Assembly (NCBI RefSeq): GCF_041296385.1 | Contig: NC_091023.1 | Span: forward strand, 12,648,924-12,712,923 | Direction: 5' to 3' | From: Aphelocoma coerulescens | Taxonomy: Eukaryota > Chordata > Aves > Passeriformes > Corvidae | Length of the DNA: 64,000 nt | Notes under the pieces: generated by a model | Told to the model about the DNA's origin: nothing | Databases searched by the model: none | What the model saw: only the letters and a program-made list of their open reading frames with translations | Shown: in pieces, positions 48,504 through 60,600 of the stretch | How positions within the stretch are numbered: the first letter of the stretch is position 1 | Layout: every line of letters begins with the position of its first letter | Position numbers and translations under genes: made by a program

Positions 48504-51500
48504 GGCAATCTAATCAACTGAGTTTCAATTACTTCCTCTTCCCAACTCCATGGCTATCTAAAAATTGATTTTTTACCCTTCTAACTCCAAAATAAATTGC
48601 TAGAGAAGGATAAATTTTGCCAGCCAGTTACAAAACTAGATTATGTTCCACTCCAGTTTTCCAAATAGGAATGCTTGAGATGCAGGCATTACTCATTATT
48701 ATTTTTTCCCCTAGCAATGCTACTTTGTGTATCACAATAGCTTTCAAGAATCCAAAATAGCTATTTGAAGAAATATAAGTTTATTGTTTCAATCAGTCCA
48801 ATATGTAAGCAATTCAGAATACTGTCTTACTGAACGTGACTTTAAAACTCCACACAGAACAGACTGTCTCTTCAGATTGTTATAGCTTCTCTTATTTAAT
48901 AAATATTTAACAAGACCTGATTCTAGTTATCCTTATAAAGGTTTAGATAATTTGATTTTAGAGTGGTTACTCTAATGAAAACCAGAGTTATATGAAATAA
49001 AACTCAGGGCGACAGACTTGAGCTGTATATAGAAAGTACCAAGTGCTCAGCTATTCTCCGTCTGGTTTATGCTGGCTAAAATCTTGTGAGACAGGTAGAG
49101 ATTTCTGCCCTCTCTAAAAATGACTGTGAGGGGCTCCTCTTATACAGGGATTACAACTTTTAAGGTAGTTTTAGTCATCCTCTTGTGATCTCATTGCTGT
49201 TAAAAATGTCTTCATCAATTTGTTAAATAATGAATGTACGTAGTGATAGAGGTGTAGCTCATTCAAAGAACTTCAGCACTCTCCCTGTGGATGTAGCTGG
49301 GATACACAGAGATGCTGATGCAGGATTTGGGGCATCAATCAAGGCTGATTCGATGGCTGAAGGAGAAGTTCAAGAATGTACACTATGATTTTGCACAGAA
49401 TGGATGTTGGATAATAATAAAGCCAGTAGGATGTAATCTTTAGTCTCATTATGAAAAGAGGAGAAAATTAAATTAGCTATTAAAACAGCATACAGGAGGC
49501 AATATCCAGAAATCTAGGTCATATGCACAGCACATGTGTTTCCAGAGTTGCAAATGACTTCAAGGAAAATTTCAAGATGGACCACAAGATGCAATATCTA
49601 AAAAGATACTGTAGGGTCCCATTCCAGCAGCCCTAATAAATATTTCTACTGCTATTGTTTACCCTGTTTAATAACCCTGAGACCCAGTTGTTTTCATCTG
49701 AAATTTAATTTATACTGTTTAGCTTCTACCAATGAAATATTTGCACTGAGAGACCTCTAGAGAGATCTATTTCCTGCCCATACCATCTTAGGACCTGAAC
49801 TGTTTGCCTGGCCAAGATGATTGTAATCAAACCTGTACAGATTTAAAAAAGCACTTTCCCCTACACAAGTTCTGGGAAGGCACTTTTTTTTCCCTGATGC
49901 ATTATTGTAAAAGTTCTGTATGTCCTGAGAATACATAGTATTGTTTGCCTTGGTGAAGAGGCCTTTATCTCCTGCTGATTTTGCTCAGCTTTTGCTGCTC
50001 AGCACTTCACAGATTATAGCAGAGTGCTAACTTCCCAACAGCTACATTCTTATTGCAACAGTCTGCTTTGGAGCTGTTTGGATGGTTGCAAGGCCAAATG
50101 ATCAGGCACAATGGAAAATGCAGTAGTGTGGTGCTGGTCCACCCACCTGGGCTGCATTTCAGCAGGCTACACTAGAAGGTCAGATCTACCTTAAACTTTC
50201 GTGCTCAGCATTTCGCATGCTACATGTTGACTGAGCTTCAATGTAGTTGTTCTGAGAATTATTTTCCTAATGTGATTTATTACTTGACTTTCAGGGAGAC
50301 ATTTGAAGTGCTTCATGGCATTGGACTAGTCTGTATTTATCATTTAGCAGGTCTGCACAAATGCATACTTGGTGTTGGACATGTGCCTGAATTAGAATGG
50401 AGCTACGCATGCTAAGATCAAGAGCTATGTGAAGGTTTATCAAATTGCTTGCCTGGTAATTTACTGCAGATGGAATTTCAAAACTTACAGTCTTGAATAT
50501 AAATAGGTTATAATAAATTTGAGAAGTTTGTTTTCTGAAATGAAATTTCCCATTAAAAAAAGTAATTTCCATAGTCTGTTGAACTAGGCAAGTTATTAGT
50601 GGGCAAATCTTCTTTGTGAAAAAAGCAGAAGAGGCAGACTTTTCAGATTTTTTTAATCCTTTCTGAAGACTATTCATCTGTAGCTGGCTAATCTCATCTG
50701 TAAGATTTCTTTTTAATTGGGGGTTAAGACAGTTATGACAGTAATTATTCAGGGAGCAACCTCTGACTTGATGCTCAGCCTGGTAGATGAATGCACCTTT
50801 TTTTTATTTTTTTTTTTGCCTGAATGGAATCTTTTTCAGAGTCTTTTGGTTTCTAAGAGTTGTAATTTTCCCAGTTTAGCTTTCTGGTGCAGCTGTAGCA
50901 CTAAGATGGGGTGACAGCATTTAAGGGGGATGTGATTACTATCTGCTCCCCCTGTATGCAACGGCAGGTAGAAGGGGATGACTGTAGACTAGCTGGAAGT
51001 GTAGTGAGGTGACCTAGAAGGCCAGGTTGCAAGCTGGTGTGGCTGAGGCATCTGTTTTGCTCCTCTGGCCCAGCTTTTGGGAGAACCACTCTCAGCTGAA
51101 GGCTTGAGGGAGCAGTTGCAAACAGCATCAGTGTGCTCGAGTGGCTCCACGCAGGGCTGTCAGTGGCAGGCTCTGCCACGGCTCCAGCTCAGCTCCTCAG
51201 CAGCCATCTGCACACTGGCACCAACCCTGCCTTTGCTGGGCCCGCAGTCCTGATGCTCTTCTACTGCTTGGCTTCACTGGGAGAGAGATTTATGGACAAT
51301 GTACTGTGAGGTGAAGTTTGTTGTATAAGGGAATAACTTGAAGAACCTCCTAGAGAGCTGGGCTAGATGTAAGCGCAGAGGGATGCACTAGGGATAAGAC
51401 AATGAACAGAATATGGAATTTAGTGTTAGCTGTGTCAGAGAGACTTAGTGCTTTTTTTTTTAAAAAAAAAGAATTTCAACTAAATAAATGCAAATTACTC

Positions 51501-52108
51501 TGAAGAGGGGAGTTATATCTTGTAGAAGAGTTTAATAAAAACAAAAATGTGTTCTGACATTTTAAAAATTAGGAAAAAAATGTTTCCTTATTTTTTTTCC
51601 CTTTGGGATCTAGCAGTACGTAGTTTGCTTAGCAAAATTTTGCAATTTGTCGTGTAGCTTTTAATTTTTTTATTTAGCTATTCTAAGAAAATCAATTTAG
51701 CTGAGTAACAGTGATAGGATCTCCAGCTATTATCACCTAATCATTAATTTCTCCTGGTCTCTGTTTAATACAACTGCTGCAGAATGTTTAATAAATCATT
51801 AAAATAGCTTGGATTTAACTGATGAATAAATTATTTAGAACCATAATTGCAACATATTTCCCCACTCCCAACCCCCAAAACCCTTTTGACTTATTAAAGT
51901 GTGAATTAAAGCACAATGAAATCATAAATATGAGAATCTACAGCGTTTTTAAAAAAAATTATGAAGAGAATTCCTAAATCTCATCTGCTCATGATCCATG
52001 CCTGCACATACCACATAGTTGTATTTCATAAAGTGCTTAGTACCTCCAGTGTTCACTCTCTGATTATCTGGTTTAGAATGAAGGTATTGCTCTCTTTGTT
52101 TTTGTTAC

Positions 52109-52112
<4 letters not shown>
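48504..52112. other. Non-coding stretch, no gene seen
   Basis: No gene is supported. The longest frame is 128 codons on the minus strand (50291-50677), with no recognised motif. A T10A9 run lies at 51452-51470. The part around 51700-51860 is repeat-free and rich in TTAAT/ATTAA words. Confidence 0.65.

Positions 52113-52149
<37 letters not shown>
52113..52149 (-). repeat. T37 homopolymer, possibly the poly(A) tail of a minus-strand retrocopy
   Basis: Thirty-seven consecutive T residues read as A37 on the minus strand. On that strand AATAAA (plus positions 52189-52194) lies 39 nt upstream of the A-run. A GC-richer segment (about 52200-52340) lies beyond it. Poly(A) tail plus signal is the mark of a reverse-transcribed mRNA. 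I recognise no parent gene and no target-site duplication, so a slippage-expanded T-tract is equally possible. Confidence 0.6.
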
Positions 52150-55100
52150 CCTACCCAAAGCATCAGAAAGACCATCAGCATGAGCAGATTTATTTGTTAC
52201 CTGTCTGGTGCTTTGCAACTGTGATTCCAGCCCTGGTCACCAAGGTCAGGGCACAAAATGAATGTGTGGGTGCTGAGCCAGCTCGGCACCCTGAGGCCCT
52301 TGAAGGAGGAGGACCAGTAGTACACAAGTGCCCTGCACCTCTCGGTAGGTTTAGTGAGAGCTGCTCATAAATACAATTTTATTTTGGTGAGGTGTTGCGA
52401 TTTTATTTGCTCTTTTTACTAAACTGGGCATCTGGTTTGCTTTCTGAACGTCGGATTCTGACGGCATGGCAACACTAACAGAGGAGTAGAGAAAACTTTC
52501 AGCTGGTATAAAATGAAACAGTGAACTATTTTCTGCTTCATGCTTGTGGACTTGATAGATGCAGAGCCTGGAATGTTTGTTTACAGGAGATTAATAATTA
52601 AAGAAAATTCAGGCCCAGTTGAATAGCACCATTAGGTTAAACAGATTCCTCTTCTAGGATTAAAGGTTAGCGTGAAAGATAATGTAAACGAGTAATATGA
52701 CCTCCTAGAAAAATGTTTAACTTTTCCCAGCTTGTTTCGTGTAATTTTTAAATATATATCTCTAAGTCAGTGAGTGGCAAATCCAAAAGCAGATGGTTAA
52801 CAGTATAGTTCTTATCTACTTTTATGAATACATCATCTCTTTTTTTAGTGAAAGTTACTTTTTTAGTAGCTAAGAATGAAGGGAAATATCCTCTTGCCTT
52901 CCAAGAACTCTTTTATAGTCAATGTAAAGGAACAAGTAACTGTCCCTGAAAGGTGACATTTTTTTTCCAATTTCCAGGAAAAGAAAGAAATAACGTACTC
53001 AACAAACACTTAGAAAAAAAACCCAGTTATTTGTAGCAAGAGGGGACTGTTCTCTTGTTCAAAAGGGCCTTTTGGTCTTGCTATCTAATAAAGGGACTCT
53101 TGAAGCCATGTGTTGAGGTAAATAATGTCACATAATGTGTACTGATGCTGAAGAGGAGAAAAATTACAGTGCAGAAAGCTCTGAGATTTGGGAAGAAATC
53201 TATATATTTACATATGTGTCCTTTGCATAACTGGCTGGTGAATTCCTAGTGTGGAGGTCGAAAGGGAGTGAAATGTCTGTTATGTTATTCTAGAAATAGC
53301 AGTTGGACCTATGCATTACAGAGAGCAAATGGAAATGTTTCTTTTGTCAGGGATTTTCAAAAAGGGAGACTCACTAAACAGTGAGTTTAACACAGGCCCA
53401 CAGATGTCTGTGTATGAAACATGCTTATTTGTTATCCTGGTTTCCTTTTCACAACCTATGCTAGACAGAAAACTGTATTAGATGTTATTTCGATTGCTTC
53501 AATCTAGGCCATATTTTCAGCGCGGTGAATTTGAATATTAATGGCAACAAGAAGTGTGGGGAGGCCATCAAGGGGCCTTTTGAGGAGCATCAGGGAACAG
53601 TTAAAGGGCCATTTGCAAGTGCTCTGTGCTCCCAGCCGTGCCTGACAGGAACCCAGGGTTCTGATCCAGTCACTCTTCCTAGAGGCTCTAGGTTTGGTCT
53701 TCAATGTTGATCAGGAATTAATGTATTGTTGTGAGATGGGTGGGAAAATCTAATGATAAGAAACAATACCAGAATAGTGGGGGAGGAAACCTAAGGGATT
53801 ATGGAGAACAACTGTATGAGAAGTTATACTGGTTAGGAGTCATAAATAACTGCAATAAGTAAGAAGTGCATGATTCTCTATTATCTATATTACTCTCTTC
53901 TGTTTCAAAGTTGCTACAAGCCAACCTGATTTCATCAAGTAGCCTGGAAAGTGCATCCACCAAAATCAATATCAACCCTTTGAAATTTTGTTTGAAGGAT
54001 TAATTATGAAGCTGTGTGACCTGGCTGCCTAACTTTAGGTGTCTGTCTCTATTTTAGGAGACTTCTCTTATTGTATTGAAGAATTTGGCTCATGTACCTT
54101 AGCAGGTGACACTGGCTTCACATTAAATAGAACTTGAAAAACTACAACACAGAAAATGAGGTGATTGCAAGGAAAGAGATATGGTATCAAATGCTATTGT
54201 AGAGGAAGCCATGCCCAAATGCTTATTGCTTTCCTTAACCAAGAAATGATCTGTTTATTTTCATTAATAGACATATTTCTATTAAAGCAAATTACCTCTG
54301 ATTTGTATCAGATGAGGGTCTGCCTATTGATACATTAATTAAGTGCTCTGGAGCTGTTCAGTGGGAGAGCTGAACCAGGGCATGAAAAGAACAAATCAAA
54401 GTATATGAAGGAAAATCCAGCTGTGCCAGAACCTTTGCATGAAACAGTCAGCAAATCAAAGTTGAATATTTGCAGTTGCCAGTTCGTAATTGTAGCTACT
54501 GTGGAATGCAGACAAAATAGGCACTGGGTTTAAGTCAGCAATACCTCATAGCTGTGAGAGACAAAAGTGAAAAAAAGAATAAAGAAAATGCATCATCATT
54601 TGACACAACCAAAGGCACTCATTCAATGCAATGTGCTATTGTAAAGGTGCTTAAATACAAAACTTAATTGTCCCAGAGCATCCCAGCAAGAGCATCCCAG
54701 CACTTTCCCAGGGGGAGAACAGGAAGAGAACATTGTCTCCAGCTTCCACCCCTGTGCTTTACTTTTCAGATACTGGGTAGAACAGAGGAAAGGGTAAACC
54801 ACAACTGATATTTTCATGCTTCCTTGCACAGAGGCTAGAAAACAGTGTTTGTAGGCATTTTTAGCCATTATCAATTCATGCAATTGTAACCTTCGTAATT
54901 TTCTCCCTTCAAAGTCTGGAAGATGTTGAAATAACAGCCTAAGGAGGTTTCAAAATTGGGACTTGGCATTTAAAGCCTAGTCAGTTTGCATGGCATTGTG
55001 TAGTAATTGCTAGTTAATGTAATAGCAAAACCATTACAGTGACAAAATCTTAGAGTGTATTTCTCTTTTGATGTGTAAATTAAGACTGTCAGAAAGCAGT

Positions 55101-57631
55101 CCCAATATTAAATAGGTCCCCTCATCCATTCGAGTTTGAAAACACTTTGCTTAATCACTAGCAGAATATATATATACTCTTTTGCTTGTGTCTGCCATAT
55201 TCACTAAAATTATCTTTCATGCATTCCAAAAGAGAAAGATTTATTTGGGCTGTGAAATGTTTGAGAGGTTATCTGTTGGACAAAGGAACACTGATTTTTA
55301 ACTCAAATTCTGGTAGCATTTTTTTGTAGCAAACTACACATAATTCAAGGTTCTTAAGCCTGAGTATTTTGGTACAGTATTTCTTTTCAAATAGCAGTGC
55401 AAGATTAAAGAAATTCAGAAAAGATAATGTGTTTCTAGAGGATAGGAGAGAGAGTTTGAAATAAGCTACTAGCCTATTCGTAGAAATTATGGGAACGTCA
55501 AAAAAATTAAACAGTACCTAACTGTTTTTTTCCATTCTGTAAGTCTTAATTGTTTTCATTATGGTATAAACATTAAAATATAGTTCTCTAACCTATTTTT
55601 AGCAAACACATAAAATAGTAAATCAAACATTCCCATACTGCTTTCTCACTTTAGCAGAATTCTTCATAGGTGTATTTTTTCTACCAAAGATCTCAAATGG
55701 TTTTGTGAATTAGCAGGAAAAGTCACTATAACATTTCTTCATGGAAGAATGAAATATTAATGACTGTATTGCTGTTCCCCGTCGCATGCATGGTTGAACA
55801 TCTTTGTGCTTTTATCTCCTCCACTTCCCCTTCTGTTCCTGATGAACTTTTAAAGTATTGATCATGGCCCAGTAGCAAGTGGATCTGCTGCAGGTGGGTA
55901 TCTCACATTCACATGTGGGTGAGTTGGGTATCTCACCTTTAGTTGAGTGTAGTGAGGACCTTGGAATGTCTGTGGTACTCTGACCCATTTCAGGGTCACT
56001 CAGCTTTCTCCTTGTCTTGTCAAATTTCTTGGTTGGTTTTTTCCTCTGCTAGTCAAATAGAATTTGAAAACTAATTCTTGAGAGGTTTCCATGGTCTTAT
56101 GTGGTCTCCTAAATTGTTTTTGTGAAACGGTAGTTTGATGGGATTCACTTGTCCTGAAATAATGGATAACTTCTAGGGAAGGGACTGAATGAACCCAACC
56201 AAACCACTATACAGCAGTACATTTACCAAAGCCAGCAAGCTTGCAGTGTTAATAGTTGAATTCCATGGAGAAAATAAGCCTCCATGGAGGAATTAAGTAG
56301 CTGATATATGATAGGTCAAACAATGACTTCAGCTGGGATAGAAAAGACAGGAATTGCTGCTCATCCTTCTCCACAGCACATCTGTTCTTTGCCCCTCTGC
56401 TCAAGGCTGTCTTATGTGAGACCTGAGGCTCTGTGGCACTGACCCAGAAATCTGTCTTGTTCCTGGTGTGGTGAACATCTTGCCTGGCAGATATTGGACA
56501 AAGGGCCTTAGTTTGACACAGTAGAGCTGCTCTGAGGGCTGTATGCTGTCTCACAGTATGCGATCTTCCTTCATCTCTAAGTCTGACATAAAATGTTCTT
56601 TTTCCCCTAATTGTTTCACGGCAGTGGGATGAACTGTTGTTTCTCTGCCCTGTATTAAGGATGAATAGGTAGTTTTTCATCATCGTGTTGCTTAATGTTG
56701 AGGATTATTCCTAGTGACTCTTTGATCAATGTAGTCGAGGTAATCACTGTGAGGCAATTAAAAAAAAAGGCCACTTTGAAGTTGTTGACAGAAAACAGAG
56801 TTCTTCCTCAGAGATTGCTTTCTGTCCAGTAGAGGAACTTAAAGTTTGTATAATAATTATTGTGCTAAAATAATGTTATTTAGACAGCCATTTCTCCTCC
56901 TACTTGCAAATGGACTTTGAACCCTGTAAAAAGACCTTGCAGTAAATTATCATGATTTGAAAGGATTTAGGAAATATCCAGAGGGCTGTTTGTTACAGCT
57001 TGTGATAATGGCACCCTAAATGTGTGAAGTCTCCTTTCAACAACTTGCCTTACTGACCTCTAATCAATCTACTTTACTGACTCTATCTTCATTATTCCCA
57101 TAGCTGTACTTTACATCTCAGGGTCACACACATTCTCACCAATCCTTATTGCTCGGTTCTTCATTCTGAGTACAAACCCTGTGTTCCTGTTCAGAGTCCA
57201 GCAGGATACCAGCATCCCTCTGACTGGGCCTGCTTGGCTCTCGACTCAGAGCTTTCTGCAAAGTCTGCCAGTGGCCCTGCAAATAAACTTTTTCAAAACA
57301 AAACAGAGAAGGAAAAAAAAAGCCCCAAATTTCAGACCCTCCCAACTTAGTAACCAAGTTTTATCAGGAAGAGGAAGATGGGAGAGATGAGAGACATTTA
57401 GTGATGTGTGTAAAATGCTGCTTCAGAGCTGCATCCCCAGTTTTGCCCCCCTGCACCCATACTGCTGTGTTTAACCTATTTCCTAGTACCTAAAAGCAGT
57501 GGCACTATTTCATTTCTAGATCCTATTCTACCCTCTCTGTTATTTGAACTAATCTTTACAGTCATTCTTTGTCAGAGTATCTTACTGCAGTTTCCCCTGT
57601 TCAGCATCATATTTTCTAGGACAATCTGATC
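52150..57631. other. Non-coding stretch, no gene seen
   Basis: No gene is supported. Apart from the possible retrocopy body at about 52150-52350, the sequence is AT-rich and repeat-poor. The 144-codon minus-strand frame at 56249-56683 is the longest non-repeat frame here. It matches no family I know, and I see no promoter or splice signals around it. Direct repeats of GGGTATCTCAC occur at about 55897 and 55927. Confidence 0.65.
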
Positions 57632-57699
57632 TGAACTGTTAAATTAATACATCATTGGGAAAGGCTGTCATTTTAATGATGTATTAATGTTACAGGTCA
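57632..57699 (+). ncRNA. Candidate small-RNA hairpin (microRNA-precursor-like)
   Basis: The arms 57632-57660 and 57671-57699 pair across 29 positions: 23 Watson-Crick pairs, 3 G-U pairs and 3 isolated mismatches, with a 10-base loop (57661-57670). The core is a perfect 14-bp inverted repeat, ATTAATACATCATT against AATGATGTATTAAT. Stem length, loop size and scattered mismatches are those of an animal pre-miRNA. The plus strand folds better, because the three G-U pairs become A-C mismatches on the minus strand. I do not recognise the sequence as a known microRNA. A short palindromic transposon remnant or a paired transcription-factor site is the alternative. Confidence 0.35.
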
Positions 57700-60600
57700 T
57701 GAAGATAAAATGCAAGGTAAAAAATGCATTATTCTGGATATGGTGCCTTCTATAGAATAGAATTGCTGGAGGACAGATGCATGAATTTTTTTTAAATAAA
57801 AGATTTTTTTAAAAAAACAAGACTACATAAAACAAACCCCCAAAACTGAAAAAAACATACCACACCTCTGCCCACAACCAAAGTAACCAAATTAGACAAC
57901 TATCTGACTTGTTCAGTGTCACTAGGCTGGTTTTGCTTCCTCAATTGTACAGTCTGTGCTGAATGTAGCATTGCTATATTTGAGTGTTGTAGGTAAAGCA
58001 AAAGCGATTTTATTTTTACAGTACTTTTCTATACACAACAGCTTTTTTTTCTGTTAGGTTTTAGCCAGATTCACTAGAATAAGTCTGTAGGGTATGGATA
58101 GATAAACAGCTTGGTGTGGGTCTGCCTACAAATTCCTGTTTTATTTTACCATGGGAGAGAGGCTTCTTCATGTCAGTTTTCCCTTGCAGCCAACATATTC
58201 GTTATCCAAACCCAGAAGAAACAAAGTGGTTTTTGAAGGGTTTCCTTTCCAGTGTGTTTTCTGCCAGAGGTCTCTGCAGTCCCTTTATCTCATTAGTTCA
58301 CACTGAAGCTCACCTGTGAGATATGGGAGACAATCCAGAACCATTACTGGTGCCATCCCAGAGGTTTGAAGAGCTGATTCTGGCTATGGTGGATGAAGCC
58401 TGTCTCAGGCTTTTAGTTGCCCTTGAATAGGTCATGCCTATGTCTTGTGATTCTGTTTCCTGCGATGGAGAGCAGAAAATCTTAGTGCCAGACATCCTGG
58501 AGCAACATAGGATTGGTGGCTGGTGCTCGCTGGGGGATGGAACTGGTGCAAAGGCTTTTCTTCAGCTCTGTGCTCTTGCAGGTTTTATTTCATGTCAGTT
58601 AAAGACACATGACTGCAAGGTTTGGATTTCTTACAGTACTGGGCTTTGTGGGCCAGGTGCTGCTCCTCTCCTGCTGTGACTTTCCTTTGGATGTTTTCTG
58701 AAGTGTGGGAGACAAGGGTATTTGGAAGGGTGTCGTCTGTTTGGCGAGTGACAACTGGAGAATGCTGTTTTCCAGTTCTTGAAAGTGTTTTGGAATCTTG
58801 GGGAGCAGGGGTTGGCTTTTGTTTGTTGTGTTTTTCCCTATATATTTATGATTAAAAATATCAGTCTTCTTTTTCATGGATGAAACTTACCTGTTCCAGG
58901 AGGACTGAAACACAGGAGGACTGTATGATAATTTTGGATATTTTTTGTGTGTTCTGACAAGTGTTGTAACAATTTGGTTTCCATGTGGCCTACAGAGGAT
59001 TGTGTGCCTTGCTTTGGGACTTTTCTATTGACATTGTTCCAGCATAGGACTGCACAATATATTGTTCTAGCAAAATATTTTGGAAAGATAAAGTTTGGCT
59101 GAAGTTTAAAAATAAAATAACAAAAATATTTTTATTTGACTTAATATTTTGGCACTTCCCCTATAGCCAACAGTTATTGTGGTATGTTGTGCTCATAACA
59201 CCCCACATTCAACCTGTGTGTGATTCTAAGCACCATCTCCTGCCATGTTTCTGGCAGCTGCTTTTGTGCTTTTAGTCTTGTTTATCCCTTGCACAGCAAA
59301 AGCATGTGTGAGCTCACTGTGGCTGCTTGCGAATCAGTGCTGTAATCTGGATAACTACATCCTGACAGGCCTAACCCTGTGACTGGGAATAGCACAGAGT
59401 CTTTTGTCTGCTCAGACCTGAGAAAGTGGAGATGAGCTGTCCTTAACCACAACCCGGCTGTTGGGATAGTGGGGGACAGAGGATGATGGCTGCTAAATTA
59501 TGTTTATAATAACACAAATAAATGCACTGGATTACAGATGTGCAGTTTAGGAAGAAGGCTTGAGGGAAGATGATCTAGGTCTAATGGGATAATTTAAATG
59601 AACTAATGTTTTGTAAAACAAAGAATCATAGTAGCATTCAGCAATGAAGCAAAAACTTAGATACAAATAAAACATTTAGAAATTTGTAACTATTAAAAAG
59701 TATTTTCACTGGTATTTGCAATGGTTCCCCTTCCCTTTAGTTTTAGAAAGACAGACTCATAGTTTGTTACTCACAAAGGAAAAAGAAAAGAAAAGAAAAA
59801 GGAAGCAAGAATATGTAATTGTGCTTATTATAAGAAATAGTCAGAAACTGATTAGTGTGGGAGGAATTAATTATTGAATCTACCCATGCTCTCTGTTTTT
59901 TCAAATTTTTGCTGTTCAATTATACATCAGTAAATGTTATCATGCAATCATTGGCAAGGTGGTAATTAGTATTTATGAATTGCTGCTTTTTAAGTCTGAC
60001 CTTTTGATAAATTCCATTTGTGGGGGTGGTTTTAGGTATCGTGATCTTGAGGAACTGTGTATTTTTTTGTTTTGTTTTTCCTCAGTTCTGATTTTTTGAT
60101 ACACTGTTTCAGCAGCAGTGACTTACAATGCCCTTTTATTTTTGCTAATGAAAAGAGATGCTTTAATGCACAGAAAGGTGCCCCTGTAAATCATTGAATT
60201 AAAAGGAAATTCTTAATGTAAGGAAATACATGTAAATGAGCGATCAGTGAAAAGTACTGTGAAATGTAGTAAACAGATGTCTTTTAAAATCAAGCTTCTT
60301 ATCTGGGTGCCTCAATGGGATTTAGATGCCTGTATTTAACGAGACACAAAGATTTTATGTTTTAATTATTTATGAGCCCTTGAACAGACCAGAGGTCAGT
60401 GGTGTTACCTTTACGAGATAGTTATACATCAGTATGATTTCACTCTAAAAATAACCATTCTCACCCCTTCTGAAACAGAAACCCAGTGTTCCTGATCCCC
60501 TGTGCACTGATTTTGCAGAGTCCAGAGGCTATTAAAGGGGATTGTGGGAGTAAGTGGGATCACAGCTAATCAAACTGACTGAGGGGATTGTGGTCAGCCC

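Noticed and set aside
50291..50677. 128-codon minus-strand frame
   Set aside because: No recognisable motif; AT-rich low-signal sequence; no exon context.
56249..56683. 144-codon minus-strand open frame
   Set aside because: It resembles no family I know. There is no promoter, splice or polyadenylation context, and a frame of this length can arise by chance in 64 kb.
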